From positions 1 through 64,000 of the forward strand of contig NZ_ATVI01000009.1 of the NCBI RefSeq assembly GCF_000420645.1: DNA of 64,000 nt. Direction: 5' to 3'. Shown one piece after another: positions 8,460-18,621 of this stretch; position 1 is the first letter of the stretch; every line of letters begins with the position of its first letter. The notes beneath the pieces are model-generated. The model made no database searches. It was given only the letters and a program-made list of their open reading frames with translations, and was not told where the DNA came from. Source of the stretch: Nevskia ramosa DSM 11499 (GTDB lineage: Bacteria; Pseudomonadota; Gammaproteobacteria; Nevskiales; Nevskiaceae). A program made the position numbers and the translations under genes.

Positions 8460-9464
8460 TTGAAGCGCTGGCTCGAATCCCGTTGGTACGCCGCAGAACC
8501 CGCGCCGCTGGCGCTGCGTCCGCTCGCTTCGCTGTACGGCTTGATCGCCGATCACGTTGCCGCTTCGCGCAAGCGCGAAGCCATTCGCCTGCCGGTGCCG
8601 GTGATCGTCATCGGCAACATCAGCGTCGGCGGCACCGGCAAGACACCGCTGACCTTGTGGCTGATCGAGCAGGCGAGGGCGCTCGGCTTCAGGCCCGGCG
8701 TGATCAGCCGCGGTTATGGCGGTCGCGCGGCAAGCTATCCGCTACGTGTCACATCGACGACCGATCCGGCGGAATGCGGCGATGAACCTGCATTGATCGC
8801 CCGACGCAGCGGCGCGCCGCTGGCTGTGGCCCCGGACCGTATTGCGGCGGCGCGGCTGCTGATCGAGCAGGACGGCGTCGATCTACTGATCGCCGACGAT
8901 GGCCTGCAGCATTACCGGCTCGCGCGCGATCTCGAACTCTGCGTGATCGATGGCGCGCGCGGCCTCGGCAATGGTGCACGGCTGCCGGCCGGGCCGCTGC
9001 GCGAACTGCCGTCACGGCTGGCGAAGGTCGATGCGGTGATCGTCAACGGCGCGCTATCAGCGCCACTGCCCGCACACGGCAGGCCGCAGCTGACTATGAA
9101 TCTGGCGATCGAGCGGGCGTTGCCACTGGCCGGTGGCGAGCCGCGTTCGCTGCACAGCTTTGCCGGCCAGCGCATTCGGGCGATCGCCGGCATCGGCCAT
9201 CCGCAGCGCTTCTTCTCGGCCCTCGAAGCCGCCGGGCTTGTCGTCATACCGCAAGCATTCCCGGATCATCATCGCTACACCGCCGGCGATCTTGCCTTCG
9301 ACGACGGCCTGCCGCTGCTGATGACCGAGAAGGACGCCGTCAAGTGCGCGGCCTTTGCGCGTGATGGCTTGTGGTACGTGCCGGCCGAGGCGCAATTGCC
9401 GGAGGCTGATGCGGTGCATGTGCGAAAATTGCTGTCTGCTCTCAAATCACATCCGATCCTTTGA
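8460..9464 (+). CDS. lpxK: Tetraacyldisaccharide 4'-kinase LpxK
   Basis: A 334-residue kinase that phosphorylates the 4' position of the lipid A disaccharide at the inner membrane. The P-loop is unusual for kinases but typical for Lpx[21 protein letters not shown] (about residues 50-69). It is followed by SRGYGG and [12 protein letters not shown], both family signatures. The start is TTG, preceded by GGGGCG; no better start codon lies in frame. The stop overlaps the next reading frame, so translation into ycaR is probably coupled. Confidence 0.95.
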   Translation: MKRWLESRWYAAEPAPLALRPLASLYGLIADHVAASRKREAIRLPVPVIVIGNISVGGTGKTPLTLWLIEQARALGFRPGVISRGYGGRAASYPLRVTSTTDPAECGDEPALIARRSGAPLAVAPDRIAAARLLIEQDGVDLLIADDGLQHYRLARDLELCVIDGARGLGNGARLPAGPLRELPSRLAKVDAVIVNGALSAPLPAHGRPQLTMNLAIERALPLAGGEPRSLHSFAGQRIRAIAGIGHPQRFFSALEAAGLVVIPQAFPDHHRYTAGDLAFDDGLPLLMTEKDAVKCAAFARDGLWYVPAEAQLPEADAVHVRKLLSALKSHPIL

Positions 9465-9478
9465 ACGCTCCGATGCCC

Positions 9479-9658
9479 ATGGACAAGCGCTTGCTCGACA
9501 TCCTCGTCTGCCCGGTCACCAAGGGTCCGCTGACCTGGCATCCGGACGTGCAGGAACTCTGGTGCAAGGCCTCGCGCCTCGCGTATCCGGTGCGCGACGG
9601 CATTCCGGTGATGCTCGAGGAAGAAGCGCGGCATCTGCGCGAAGACGAGCTGAAGTAA
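9479..9658 (+). CDS. ycaR: Trm112 family protein YcaR
   Basis: A 59-residue protein with the Trm112/YcaR pattern [18 protein letters not shown]...[11 protein letters not shown]. The bacterial member is a small partner protein of uncertain role. I chose the ATG at 9479 because it matches the usual N-terminus; ATG 9473 and TTG 9461 are in frame upstream. It sits between lpxK and kdsB as in E. coli. Confidence 0.9.
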   Translation: MDKRLLDILVCPVTKGPLTWHPDVQELWCKASRLAYPVRDGIPVMLEEEARHLREDELK

Positions 9659-9669
9659 GTACGCAAGCA

Positions 9670-10434
9670 ATGTCCGGATTCCGCATCGTCATCCCGGCCC
9701 GGCTCGGCTCCACACGTTTGCCGCGCAAGGTGTTGCGCACGCTCGCCGGCAAGCCGCTGGTGCAATGGACCTGGGAAGCGGCCTGCCAGGTCGCCGGTCC
9801 GGAGTCCGTGGTGATCGCCACCGACGATGTCGAAGTGCTGGCCGCCTGCACGGCGTTCGGTGCCACGGTGCGGATGACGGATCCAGCGCATCAGTCCGGC
9901 ACCGATCGGGTCAACGAGATCGCCACAGCCGCGGGCTGGGACGACGCTCAGATCGTCGTCAACCTGCAGGGCGATGAGCCGCTGATGCCGGTGGCGATGA
10001 TCGTCGAAGCGGCGAAGCTGCTGGCCGATGATGCGAGTGCCGATATCGCCACGCTCTGCCATCCGCTGCATGCGCTGGAAGACTGGCTGAATCCGAATTT
10101 CGTCAAGGTGGTCCGTGCTGCCAACGGCCATGCGCTGTATTTCTCGCGCGCGCCGATTCCCTGGAAGCGGGAAGGGACCAGCCTGACGTCGCCGCTGCCG
10201 GCGGGCCTCGCGTTCCGCCACATTGGCCTGTATGCGTATCGGGTCGGTGCGCTGCGCCGCTTCAGCGCGCTGCCAACTTCGCCGCTGGAAAACTACGAAG
10301 CGCTGGAACAACTGCGTGCGCTTGAAGCCGGGCTGCGGATCGCGGTCGGCGTGTCCGATGTGCCGCCGCCGCGCGGTGTCGATACCGAGGCCGATCTGGC
10401 CGCAGTTGCCGCCGTACTGGAGTCGCGCGCATGA
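9670..10434 (+). CDS. kdsB: CMP-KDO synthetase KdsB
   Basis: A 254-residue cytidylyltransferase that activates 3-deoxy-D-manno-octulosonate with CTP for LPS core synthesis in the cytoplasm. It begins with the nucleotide-binding signature IVIPARLGSTRLPRK and contains ATDD, VNLQGDEPL and KVVRAANGHALYFSRAPIPW, all typical of KdsB. The length is close to the E. coli enzyme. The start at 9670 is 11 bases after ycaR; the Shine-Dalgarno is weak. Its stop overlaps the next gene by four bases. Confidence 0.95.
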   Translation: MSGFRIVIPARLGSTRLPRKVLRTLAGKPLVQWTWEAACQVAGPESVVIATDDVEVLAACTAFGATVRMTDPAHQSGTDRVNEIATAAGWDDAQIVVNLQGDEPLMPVAMIVEAAKLLADDASADIATLCHPLHALEDWLNPNFVKVVRAANGHALYFSRAPIPWKREGTSLTSPLPAGLAFRHIGLYAYRVGALRRFSALPTSPLENYEALEQLRALEAGLRIAVGVSDVPPPRGVDTEADLAAVAAVLESRA

Positions 10435-11123
10435 GCCGTCGCACTGCCGTGCTGCCGCCGGAAGTCCCGCTGTTGAGCTTCGGCCAGCGCATTCGTGCCT
10501 GGCTCAACATGCTGTTCGTCGATCACTCGATCTTCCGCTTCATCTACAACACGCGGATGGCAGTCACGCCGGAACTGCATCGCTGCGGTCACCCGATGCC
10601 CTACCAGTTGCGCGGCGCGCAGCGTGCCGGCATCAAGACCGTGCTCAGCCTGCGCGGCAACGAAACGCACCTGGGCTCGAATCAGCTCGAATGGGATACC
10701 TGCAAGCGGATCGGCCTGAATCTCGTCCATTTCCCGATCGGCTCGCGCAGCGCGCCGCAGCGCGATGAAGTGCTGGAGATCATCAACCTGCTCGAAACCC
10801 TGCCGAAGCCGCTGCTGATCCACTGCAAGTCCGGCGCGGACCGCGCCGGCATGGTGTCGACGATCTGGCAGTTGCTGCGCGGCGAAAGCTTCGACACCGC
10901 GATGCGCCAACTCGATTTCTGGCGCCACGGTCACATCAAGGCGGCGAAGACCGGCGTGCTCGATCAGCTGTTCTATACCTACCGCGATCACGTGGCCGCG
11001 CATCCGGGCACCACGTTCCCGGACTGGGTGGCGAACCATTACGACCCGGTAGCGGTGACCGCCTCGTTCAAGTCGAACTTCTGGGCCAACCAGCTCGTCG
11101 ATCGCATCCTGCGTCGCGAATAA
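10431..11123 (+). CDS. Tyrosine/dual-specificity phosphatase-like protein
   Basis: A 230-residue protein with the cysteine-phosphatase loop HCKSGADRAGM (about residues 124-134), where Cys and Arg are separated by five residues. Upstream are GIKTVLSLRGN and LNLVHFPIG, as in Siw14/DSP-like phosphatases. Catalysis by phosphocysteine is expected; the target may be a phosphoprotein, an inositol-type phosphate or a lipid phosphate. The four-base overlap with kdsB places it in the LPS operon, so a substrate in envelope metabolism is possible but unproven. A terminator follows directly. Confidence 0.85.
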   Translation: MSRRTAVLPPEVPLLSFGQRIRAWLNMLFVDHSIFRFIYNTRMAVTPELHRCGHPMPYQLRGAQRAGIKTVLSLRGNETHLGSNQLEWDTCKRIGLNLVHFPIGSRSAPQRDEVLEIINLLETLPKPLLIHCKSGADRAGMVSTIWQLLRGESFDTAMRQLDFWRHGHIKAAKTGVLDQLFYTYRDHVAAHPGTTFPDWVANHYDPVAVTASFKSNFWANQLVDRILRRE

Positions 11124-11143
11124 GTCTGTCGAGGCCAACGAAA

Positions 11144-11169
11144 AAAGCCGCGTCTTTCGACGCGGCTTT
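11144..11169. terminator. Bidirectional intrinsic terminator
   Basis: AAAGCCGCGTC (11144-11154), a TTTC loop and GACGCGGCTTT (11159-11169) form a perfect 11-base stem. It is preceded by an A-run and followed by TTCTTGTTT, so it can stop transcription from both sides. It lies between the convergent phosphatase and rne genes. Confidence 0.93.
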
Positions 11170-11193
11170 CTTGTTTCAGCGACGGCTCGAGAT

Positions 11194-14100
11194 TCAGGCC
11201 GTGGCGTCGGGCTTCTTCTCCGCGTCTTCGGCCTTCTCGCCAGTCTTCTCGGCTGGCGTCGCAGCGGCTAGCGCGGCTTCGACCAGCTCGGCCGGAGCCG
11301 GGATGATGACCACCGGCGGCACGACCGGCGCTTCGACTTCCGCAGCAACCGGCGGCGCCGACTCGGCTGCCACGAACGCAGGTTCGACCACGGCGACGAC
11401 GACCGGCTCCGCTTCTGCAGCCAGCGGCGCGGCCGCGGTGACCAGATCCGGCTCGGCAGCTGAAGGCTCGCTTTCGACCACGGGTGCTGCAACCGGAGAC
11501 GGCTCGATCGTGGCTTCGACGATCGGTTCGATAACCGGTTCGGCGATTGGCTCGACCACGGCCACTTCAACCGGTATCGCCGGCGCAACGTCGACGGGAG
11601 CGGCAGCAATCACCGGCTCGGCGAATTCGACGGCAAACGGCGGCGCGGCGGATTCGGACAACGGCGCTTCGACCACCTGCGCTGCCGGTGCTGCTTCGAT
11701 GACTGAAACGTCGACAGCAGCCTGCTCGACGGCGGGTTCGACCGCGATCGGCGCATCCAGCACGGTCAGCGTTTCGACCGCAGCTGGCGTTTCGATCGAG
11801 GCAGCAGCAATAGCGTCCTCAGTCTCTCGGGCAGCTTCCGGGGCGGTTTCCGGAACGACCGCTGCTTCGGCGACGACTTCGGTCCGCTGCGGACGCTGAT
11901 CGCGACGCGGTGCGTAGCCTGGTTCGTCGCTGCCGGCGCGCGCTTCGATCGCGGCCGAGTCGAACATCGGCGAGGTATCGTCGGCCTGGTTCAAGCCGCC
12001 GTCGTTGTCGTCACCTTCACTGCCTTCGTCGCCTTCACCTTCGCTGCCAGGGGCGGCGTTCGGATTGCGCTCGCCGGCCTCGCCGTTGCGGCCACGACCG
12101 CGACCGCGACGACCGCGGCGACCACGACGGCCACCGCCTTCACGTCCTTCTCCAGCCGCGCCGGCCGGAGCCTGGCCTTCGCTCTGCGCCAGGGCAGCGG
12201 CTTCGCCGTCGACCGGTGTGTTGCTGTTCAGCAATTCGTCCATTGTTTCCGGTGCTGCCGACAGCGCGCTGACCATCGGCGCTGCGACCGTTGCAGCGGC
12301 AGCGGCAATGACTACTGGCGGTAATGCTTCGGCATCGCTGGACGCAACACCGGCGTTAGCCTGCGGCTGCTGGTTGCGCGGGTTCTGCTGCTTCGGCTGA
12401 TTCTGCGGCTGGCGGGGCTGCTGCTGGCCGCCACGGTCGCCACGTCCTTCACCACGTCCCTCGCCGCGAGCCTGGCGATTGCCGTTCTCGCCGCCGCCAT
12501 TGCGTGGCTCGTTGTTGCGATCGCGGCCTTCGTTGTTGCCACGGCCGTCACGGCGCTGCTGACCTTCCTGCTGCGGACGCTGGCCACGGCCTTCACCGCC
12601 GCGACCTTCGTTGCGGCCATCACCGCGCCCTTCACTGCGCCCGTTATCGCGATTGGCACCGTCACGGCGCTGCTGACCGTCCTGCGGACGGCCACCTTCG
12701 CGGCGACCATCGCCCCGACCGCCATCGCGCCGCTGCTGGCCTTGGCCCTGAGACTGGCCGCCGTTGCGCTGCGATTTCTGCTGATGGCTGTCGGACTGCT
12801 TCGGTGCCTCGGCCTTGCCGCCGCCGAACAGACCCTTCAGCCAGTTCCAGAAACCGCCGCCGCTGGCGACCGGCTGCATCACGGCGACCGGCGCCGGCAC
12901 GTGCTTCGGCGCTGCAACCGGCGCAACCGGATCCGGCGCGTCGAGCGGCAGCGGGGCCGGCGCATTCGGCAGCACCAGCTTCACCGCGGCTTCACCACCG
13001 GCGCCACGCGGCGCCTGTTGCGGCGTGCCGTTGCCGGCCAGTGCGGCACGGGCGTCGGCCTTGTAGTCCTGCGGCAGGCGATAGCTCATGCCGGCGTTGT
13101 TTTCGAGCGTCAGATGATCGGCGCGAATCCGGGTGATCTCGTACTTCGGCGTTTCCAGCGTCTCGTTCGGCACCAGGGTGACCACCACCATGTAGCGCGA
13201 TTCCAGCTCGGCGATGACGCCGCGCTTCTCGTTCAGCAGGTAGGTGGCAACGTCGACCGGCAGCTGCGCGATCACGCGGCCGGTGCGGTCCTTCATGCAC
13301 TCTTCTTCGATCAGACGCAGGGCGGCGAGCGCCAGCGATTCGACCGAGCGGATCTGGCCGCGGCCTTCGCAGCGCGGGCAGGCGATCTGGGTGTGTTCGG
13401 ACAGCGACGGGCGCAGGCGCTGGCGGCTCATTTCGAGCAGACCGAAGCGGCTCAGGCGGCCGACCTGGACGCGGGCGCGGTCGATATCGCAGGCGAGCTG
13501 CACGGCCTTCTCGACATCACGCTGATTCTTCGAGCTGTTCATGTCGATGAAATCGATCACGATCAGGCCGCCGAGATCGCGCAGACGCAGCTGGCGGGCG
13601 ATTTCGTCGGCCGCTTCCAGATTGGTCTGCAGCGCGGTTTCTTCAATGCCGCCGCCGCCGGTCGCCTTCGCCGAGTTGATGTCGATCGCGGTCAGCGCTT
13701 CGGTGTGATCGATGACGATCGAGCCGCCGGACGGCAGGCGGACCATGCGCTCGTGCGCCGATTCGATCTGGCTTTCGACCTGGTAGCGCGAGAACAGCGG
13801 GATGTCGTCGCGGTACAGCTTCAGCTTGTGCTGCTCGGCCGGCATCGAGCGCAGCATCTGCGCCCGCGCTTCCTCGTAGATTTCGGCGTTGTCGACGATC
13901 ACCTCGCCGATGTCCGGGCGCAGGTAATCACGCAGTGCACGCAGCACGACGTTGTTTTCCTTGTACAGCGGGAACGGTGCCGGCAGTTCGACGGCGGCGG
14001 ACACGATGCGACCCCAGGTGTCGGCGAGCTGATCGAGATCGGTCTGCAGTTCCGGCGCCGAACGGCCCATGCCGTTGGTGCGGACGATGATGCCCATGCC

Positions 14101-14586
14101 GTCCGGAATCGCCAGCGCGGCGAGTGCTTCGCGGGCTTCTTCGCGTTCCTCGCCTTCTGCGCGGCGCGAAATGCCGCCGGCCTTCGGGTTGTTCGGCATC
14201 AGCACCAGGTAACGGCCGGCGAGGCTGACGTAGGTGGTCAGTGCCGCGCCCTTGTTGCCGCGTTCTTCCTTTTCGACCTGGACGATGATCTCCGAACCTT
14301 CGGCGATCAGCTCCCGCATGTTGCCCTTGCCGGCACCGCTGGCGGTGGTCCGGTAATAGTCCTTGTGGATTTCCTTCAGCGGCAGGAAGCCGTGACGCTC
14401 GGCGCCGTAGTCGACGAAGCAGGCTTCGAGGCTGGGCTCGACGCGGGTGATCTTGCCTTTGTAAACGTTGGACTTGCGCTGCTCGCGCGAGGCCAGTTCG
14501 ATGTCAAGGTCGTAAAGCTTTTGTCCGTCGACGATGCCAACGCGCAATTCCTCGCGCTGCGTGGCGTTGATCAGAATTCTTTTCAT
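11194..14586 (-). CDS. rne: Ribonuclease E
   Basis: A 1130-residue endoribonuclease and degradosome scaffold. The N-terminal half has the S1 domain ([20 protein letters not shown]), the DNase I-like catalytic part with [10 protein letters not shown] (Asp near 295) and LIVIDFIDM (second metal Asp), and the zinc-link CPRCEGRGQ. The half after about residue 520 is disordered: a long stretch rich in Arg, Gly, Asn and Gln (RNA-binding type), then an Ala/Pro/Glu/Val-rich acidic tail. An odd point is that the loop following the first catalytic Asp reads [10 protein letters not shown] where relatives have R/K-GGD. It is divergent from rluC across a long leader, as in E. coli. Confidence 0.95.
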   Translation of the reverse strand: MKRILINATQREELRVGIVDGQKLYDLDIELASREQRKSNVYKGKITRVEPSLEACFVDYGAERHGFLPLKEIHKDYYRTTASGAGKGNMRELIAEGSEIIVQVEKEERGNKGAALTTYVSLAGRYLVLMPNNPKAGGISRRAEGEEREEAREALAALAIPDGMGIIVRTNGMGRSAPELQTDLDQLADTWGRIVSAAVELPAPFPLYKENNVVLRALRDYLRPDIGEVIVDNAEIYEEARAQMLRSMPAEQHKLKLYRDDIPLFSRYQVESQIESAHERMVRLPSGGSIVIDHTEALTAIDINSAKATGGGGIEETALQTNLEAADEIARQLRLRDLGGLIVIDFIDMNSSKNQRDVEKAVQLACDIDRARVQVGRLSRFGLLEMSRQRLRPSLSEHTQIACPRCEGRGQIRSVESLALAALRLIEEECMKDRTGRVIAQLPVDVATYLLNEKRGVIAELESRYMVVVTLVPNETLETPKYEITRIRADHLTLENNAGMSYRLPQDYKADARAALAGNGTPQQAPRGAGGEAAVKLVLPNAPAPLPLDAPDPVAPVAAPKHVPAPVAVMQPVASGGGFWNWLKGLFGGGKAEAPKQSDSHQQKSQRNGGQSQGQGQQRRDGGRGDGRREGGRPQDGQQRRDGANRDNGRSEGRGDGRNEGRGGEGRGQRPQQEGQQRRDGRGNNEGRDRNNEPRNGGGENGNRQARGEGRGEGRGDRGGQQQPRQPQNQPKQQNPRNQQPQANAGVASSDAEALPPVVIAAAAATVAAPMVSALSAAPETMDELLNSNTPVDGEAAALAQSEGQAPAGAAGEGREGGGRRGRRGRRGRGRGRNGEAGERNPNAAPGSEGEGDEGSEGDDNDGGLNQADDTSPMFDSAAIEARAGSDEPGYAPRRDQRPQRTEVVAEAAVVPETAPEAARETEDAIAAASIETPAAVETLTVLDAPIAVEPAVEQAAVDVSVIEAAPAAQVVEAPLSESAAPPFAVEFAEPVIAAAPVDVAPAIPVEVAVVEPIAEPVIEPIVEATIEPSPVAAPVVESEPSAAEPDLVTAAAPLAAEAEPVVVAVVEPAFVAAESAPPVAAEVEAPVVPPVVIIPAPAELVEAALAAATPAEKTGEKAEDAEKKPDATA

Positions 14587-15089
14587 TGATGCGGTCTCGA
14601 TAGCTGTCTGGTGACACGCTCGACCGCGCAGAACGGGATGCGGCGCGTCTGGGGCGCGCCTCGATCGTTACGAAATTGTGATGGTTCGATCGTCGATTCA
14701 TCCCCGCCTCGCGCGGGAACGCTGGATTGTGCGGAACGCCGGTCGAAAGACGGTCGGCGTAACTGTTTGGTGCTTAGCCTGGCGTTGACGGGGCGGGTGG
14801 TTTGTTACCATGCGGCCCGCCGGTTGGCGCCAGGTCCCGACGAAAGCCCCGAAAAACCTTTGGGCCTGACGCCGGAATCGTATTCGTCGCAACCGCGACA
14901 AACACATCGAAGTGTGCCATAGAAACCCGCGCCAACGATAGTTTTGCGTTGCCGCTCAAAGGCATGGCGCAGAACGTCGAAACGGGCCGCGTTGCCGGGT
15001 ACGGCCGGTTTCCATGACGCCGCTGCGGGTGTCGTCGGCGACCGGTCGTTCAACCGTCATGTTTCATTTTCGCCAAGCCGGTATCGGCT
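14587..15089. other. rne-rluC divergent intergenic region; probable rne leader
   Basis: No gene is supported in this 500-base stretch. Several short frames on both strands have compositionally biased translations without homology cues. In E. coli the rne transcript has a leader of roughly 360 bases through which RNase E controls its own mRNA; the length and position here fit such a leader, but I cannot identify the conserved hairpins or a clear promoter. Positions 14700-14725 hold a short CCCCGCC/GCGCGGG palindrome. Confidence 0.5.
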
Positions 15090-16766
15090 TTGTTCATTAC
15101 TGCCGAGATCGCCTTGAACCGCAAAGCTCCTCCTTCATCCTCCGCCCGGCCGTCTTCGCGGCCGAAGCCCCGCCCGGCATCCTCCGAGCGTCCGGCGGCG
15201 CGTTCGCGTCCGGAAGGCAACGATCGCCCGGCCCGGCCCGTTTCAGCGCGTCCGGGCTCGTCGGCAGGCAAGCCGTACAAGCCGGCTTCGAAGTCGGCCG
15301 GCCGGACAGATTCCCGTCCGGATTCACGGCCAACTCGGCCCGGTGCACGTCCGGGTGGGCCGAAGGGCGGCAGTTCTGCCGGTGCTCCGGCGTCGGTGCG
15401 ACCGACGCAGCGGCCCAACTCGAAGCCGAGCCCGCGCTCGGCGCGGCCGCCGGAATCGCTGAGCGAGTTCATGGCGGCGTCGAAGCCGAAGCCGGGCGCG
15501 AAGTCCGAGCTGCGCAAGTCCGATCGGACCGCGCGCCCGAGCGCGCCGCGCTACATGACCGCCAAGAGCAGCGCCCCGAAAGCGGCGTCGCCAGGACGGG
15601 ATGGCCAGCGGCCAGCCTCGTCGCGGGACGGCGACTTCAGTCCGCGGCCGACCTCGCGTCCGCCGACTCGATCAACGGTCAGGTCTGCAGACCGGACGAT
15701 CGCCGCCAAGCCGGCGTCCGGCCCCGCCGCGACCAAGCGTGCAGGCAAGCCAAAGTCGACACCGAAATTCACCCGCGAAAATCGCCCGGGCAAGGCTGTC
15801 GAAGCAGCCGCCGACAAGGAGCTGCTGCCCACCGTCGTCGTCCACATGACGATCACCGCCAACGAGGACGGGCAACGGGTCGACAACTACCTGATGAAGT
15901 GCCTGCCGGGCGTGCCGAAATCGCACATCTATCTGATCCTGCGCTCCGGCCAGGTACGGGTCGATGGCGGCCGGGTCAAGCCGGATCGCAAGCTGGCGCT
16001 GGGCGAGGAAGTGCGCATTCCGCCGGTCCGTCTCGCCGAGAAGAGCGAGCAGATCCGTGCGCCGGACGCGGTGCTTAACCGCTTGCGTGAAGCGATCGTC
16101 TATGAGGACGAGCATTACCTGGCGATCTGCAAGCCGGCCGGTCTGGCTTCGCACGGCGGCACTGGCATCGCCTACGGCGTGATCGAAGCCGCGCGCGGCT
16201 GGGGCAAGTACGACTTCCTCGAACTCGCCCATCGTCTCGATCGCGATACCAGCGGCTTGTTGCTGCTGGCCAAGTCGCGTGTCGGTCTGCTCAGGGCCCA
16301 GCGCGCGTTCCGCGAAGGCCTGGCCGACAAGCGCTACTTCGCGCTGATCGTCGGCCGGCTGCAGGGCGGGGCGCGGGATGTCGACGCGGCTCTGGTCAAG
16401 CGCTCGATTCCGGGCGGCGAGCGGTTCATCGATATCGACGAGGAAGACGGCAAGCCGTCGAAGTCGCGCTTCGTGCCGCAGGCGCATTACAAGGATGCGA
16501 CGCTCTGCGAAGTGCACATCTACTCCGGCCGCACTCACCAGATTCGCGTTCACGCGCTGGCGCTCGGTCATCCGGTGGCCGGCGATCGCAAGTACGGCCT
16601 GCGCGACGATCAGAAGCCGATCCGCGACCTGGGCCTGCGTCGCATGTTCCTGCACTCGCACTTCCTGCAGCTGCCGGCCGACGGCGAGTTCGGCAAGCTG
16701 ATCCTCAACGCGCCGATGACCGAAGAGCTGCGGCAGTTCCTCGAGGTGCTGGGGCCGGGTCGCTGA
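15090..16766 (+). CDS. rluC: 23S rRNA pseudouridine synthase RluC with long disordered N-terminus
   Basis: The C-terminal 310 residues are a normal RluC: an S4 domain (GQRVDNYLMKCLPGVPKSHI), then the synthase domain with HRLDRDTSGLLLLAKS holding the catalytic Asp, and SGRTHQIRVHALALGHPVAGD. It modifies three uridines of 23S rRNA. Unusually the frame is open for about 250 residues upstream, rich in Arg, Pro, Ser, Ala and Lys with GC-rich third positions as in real coding DNA. The start is uncertain: TTG 15090 is the longest, TTG 15114 has a GAGA upstream, and ATG 15849 would give a plain RluC. Seventeen bases separate it from the HAD gene. Confidence 0.88.
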   Translation: MFITAEIALNRKAPPSSSARPSSRPKPRPASSERPAARSRPEGNDRPARPVSARPGSSAGKPYKPASKSAGRTDSRPDSRPTRPGARPGGPKGGSSAGAPASVRPTQRPNSKPSPRSARPPESLSEFMAASKPKPGAKSELRKSDRTARPSAPRYMTAKSSAPKAASPGRDGQRPASSRDGDFSPRPTSRPPTRSTVRSADRTIAAKPASGPAATKRAGKPKSTPKFTRENRPGKAVEAAADKELLPTVVVHMTITANEDGQRVDNYLMKCLPGVPKSHIYLILRSGQVRVDGGRVKPDRKLALGEEVRIPPVRLAEKSEQIRAPDAVLNRLREAIVYEDEHYLAICKPAGLASHGGTGIAYGVIEAARGWGKYDFLELAHRLDRDTSGLLLLAKSRVGLLRAQRAFREGLADKRYFALIVGRLQGGARDVDAALVKRSIPGGERFIDIDEEDGKPSKSRFVPQAHYKDATLCEVHIYSGRTHQIRVHALALGHPVAGDRKYGLRDDQKPIRDLGLRRMFLHSHFLQLPADGEFGKLILNAPMTEELRQFLEVLGPGR

Positions 16767-16782
16767 AGCAAAGGCTGATTCG

Positions 16783-17430
16783 ATGTCCACTTACGAATTG
16801 CTGATCTTTGACTGGGACGGAACGCTCGCCGACTCCGCCGGCCACATCGTCAGCACCACACAGAAGGCGATTCTCGATCTCGGCCTGCCGCCGCGCGAGA
16901 ACCATCAGATCGCCGAATTGATCGGCCTTGGGCTGCAGGACGGCATGCGCCGCCTGTATCCGGAGTTCGATCCGAACTGGGTGATGGCCCAGCTGTTCGC
17001 GCATCGCCGCGAGTCCGGGCTGAAGATTCATTCGACGCCGCTGTTCGCGGGCGCTGTCGAGTCGCTGCAGGCGCTGCGCGGGCAGGGCTTCCGGCTGGCG
17101 GTCGCCACCGGCAAGCCGCGCGCCGGGCTCGATGGTGCGTTCGACGAGCATGACGTCCGGTCGCTGTTCGAGATCAGTCGTTGCGCCGATGAAACCGCCG
17201 ACAAGCCGCATCCGCTGATGCTCGAGGAGATCCTCCGCGAGACCGGTGTGGCGGCGGGCCGGGCGCTGATGATCGGCGATACCGAATACGACGTGGCGAT
17301 GGCGGCCAGCATCGGCATGCCGGCGCTCGGCGTTGCCTGTGGTGTCCACGCGCCAGGGCGGTTGCTCTCGGGCGGTGCTGTCGCGGTAATCGAGGACGTC
17401 AGTGCGCTGCCGAACTGGTTGCTACGGTAA
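16783..17430 (+). CDS. HAD-superfamily phosphatase (phosphoglycolate phosphatase-like)
   Basis: A 215-residue HAD hydrolase. Motif I is IFDWDGTLADS (nucleophile Asp10, acid Asp12), motif II VATGKPR, and motif IV MIGDTEYDVAMA. The cap domain is the small helical type of Gph/PpaX relatives. Substrate unknown: phosphoglycolate, pyrophosphate and sugar phosphates are all possible. It follows rluC closely and its 3' end overlaps the convergent yceF gene by nine bases. HAD genes beside rluC are common in gammaproteobacteria. Confidence 0.88.
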   Translation: MSTYELLIFDWDGTLADSAGHIVSTTQKAILDLGLPPRENHQIAELIGLGLQDGMRRLYPEFDPNWVMAQLFAHRRESGLKIHSTPLFAGAVESLQALRGQGFRLAVATGKPRAGLDGAFDEHDVRSLFEISRCADETADKPHPLMLEEILRETGVAAGRALMIGDTEYDVAMAASIGMPALGVACGVHAPGRLLSGGAVAVIEDVSALPNWLLR

Positions 17431-18018
17431 GGCGCAGCCCGCTTCTGCGAGCATCCGCCGCACGGCGATCAGCGGCAGGCCGACCAGGCCAGTGGCGTCT
17501 TCGCTGTCGATCGCTTCGACCAGCGAGATGCCCAGACCTTCGCTCTTGAAGCTGCCGGCGCAGTCGTAGGCCGGTTCGGCGTCCAGATAGCGTTCGATCT
17601 CGGCATCGCTCAATTGCCGGAAGCGCACGCGGGTGTGATCGACGTGGCGCAGTACCCGGCCGCTGGCTTCGTGGAGCAGCGTGACTGCGGTGATGAAGCT
17701 CACGGTGTTCCCGGCCTGCGCCTGCAATTGCGCGATCGCCCGTTCGCGATTGCCGGGTTTGCCGAGCACGGTGTCACCCAGAGCGGCGACCTGATCCGAG
17801 CCGAGTACCCAGCGCTCCGGGTGCTGACGCGACAGCACGCGCGCCTTGGCGAGGGCCAGCCGCTCCGCGAGCTGCAACGGTGTCTCGCCGGGCTGGCGGC
17901 TCTCATCGGCATCCGATGGCATCGCCATGAACGGCAGGCCGAGGCGGGCCAGAAGGCTGGCGCGGTAGCGGGAACCAGACGCAAGAATCAGCGGAAATTC
18001 TGAATTGATCAGAGACAT
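17422..18018 (-). CDS. yceF: Maf-family nucleotide pyrophosphatase (YceF type)
   Basis: A 198-residue Maf/HAM1-fold protein. LILASGSRYRASLLARLGL at the N-terminus binds nucleotide, LGSDQVA carries the catalytic Asp region, and AYDCAGSFKSEGLGISL is characteristic of the YceF branch, which hydrolyses 7-methyl-GTP rather than dTTP/UTP. It acts as a cytoplasmic house-cleaning enzyme. It is divergent from yceD, the standard neighbourhood. Confidence 0.92.
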   Translation of the reverse strand: MSLINSEFPLILASGSRYRASLLARLGLPFMAMPSDADESRQPGETPLQLAERLALAKARVLSRQHPERWVLGSDQVAALGDTVLGKPGNRERAIAQLQAQAGNTVSFITAVTLLHEASGRVLRHVDHTRVRFRQLSDAEIERYLDAEPAYDCAGSFKSEGLGISLVEAIDSEDATGLVGLPLIAVRRMLAEAGCALP

Positions 18019-18068
18019 ATGTGTATTGAAGATTTCGATTTCGTGAAGGCCGCTGATAGAGTTCTCTC

Positions 18069-18536
18069 ATGAACGAACCGGTCAAGAAAACTGCGCAGCG
18101 CATTCTGCCCCTGCACGCCAAGGTATCGAGCGCGCTGACGCGCGAGGCGAGCTACGCCGGCAGTCTGCCGGTGTCGCGGCTGGAACGTCTGAAGCAGGCG
18201 CTGGCGGATCTCCACGACACGCCGCAGACCGATCTGCAGATCGAGTTGCAGTTGCGTCGTGACAAGACCCGCGCGCCGAAGCTGGAAGGGCGGGTGCGCG
18301 GCGAGCTGACAATGACCTGCCAGCGCTGCCTGAAGCCGTTCCAGTTCGTGCTCGATGCGGCGATCGATCTGCGCCTGGTGTTCAACGAGGAAGAGGAAAA
18401 CCGGGTGCTGAAGGACGCCGAGCCTTATCTCGTCGAGGACGATCAGCTGCCGTTTCACGTCATCGTCGAAGAGGAAGTGCTGCTGGCGCTGCCGTTCTCG
18501 GCGCGCTGCGAACGGGACGATTGCACGCCGCTCTGA
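18069..18536 (+). CDS. yceD: YceD family protein (DUF177)
   Basis: A 155-residue protein of the DUF177 family, linked by work on relatives to 23S rRNA accumulation. The conserved part has LEGRVRGELTMTCQRCLKPF, with the CxxC motif, and a C-terminal acidic segment ending in two further cysteines (ARCERDDC), which together may bind a metal. It precedes rpmF, the invariant arrangement in proteobacteria. Confidence 0.92.
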   Translation: MNEPVKKTAQRILPLHAKVSSALTREASYAGSLPVSRLERLKQALADLHDTPQTDLQIELQLRRDKTRAPKLEGRVRGELTMTCQRCLKPFQFVLDAAIDLRLVFNEEEENRVLKDAEPYLVEDDQLPFHVIVEEEVLLALPFSARCERDDCTPL

Positions 18537-18576
18537 TTTCGCCTCATTTGTTGTACATGTTCGGGGTCAATCAGGG

Positions 18577-18582
18577 TAGAAT
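18577..18582 (+). promoter_or_regulatory. Candidate -10 element upstream of rpmF
   Basis: TAGAAT lies 39 bases before the rpmF start, in the gap after yceD. A TTGTAC at 18551-18556 is 20 bases upstream, longer than the ideal spacing, so this is only a weak call for a separate rpmF promoter. Confidence 0.3.
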
Positions 18583-18621
18583 TCGCGCCCCTGGGCGAAC
18601 CTTGCCCACCGGAGTTCCCCA

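Noticed and set aside
12742-14589. 615-codon plus-strand open frame opposite rne
   Set aside because: A frame shadow of the GC-rich rne gene; the translation has no domain and rne is unmistakable.
14774-15053. Short overlapping frames upstream of rluC on both strands
   Set aside because: No ribosome sites or family resemblance; more likely the rne leader.
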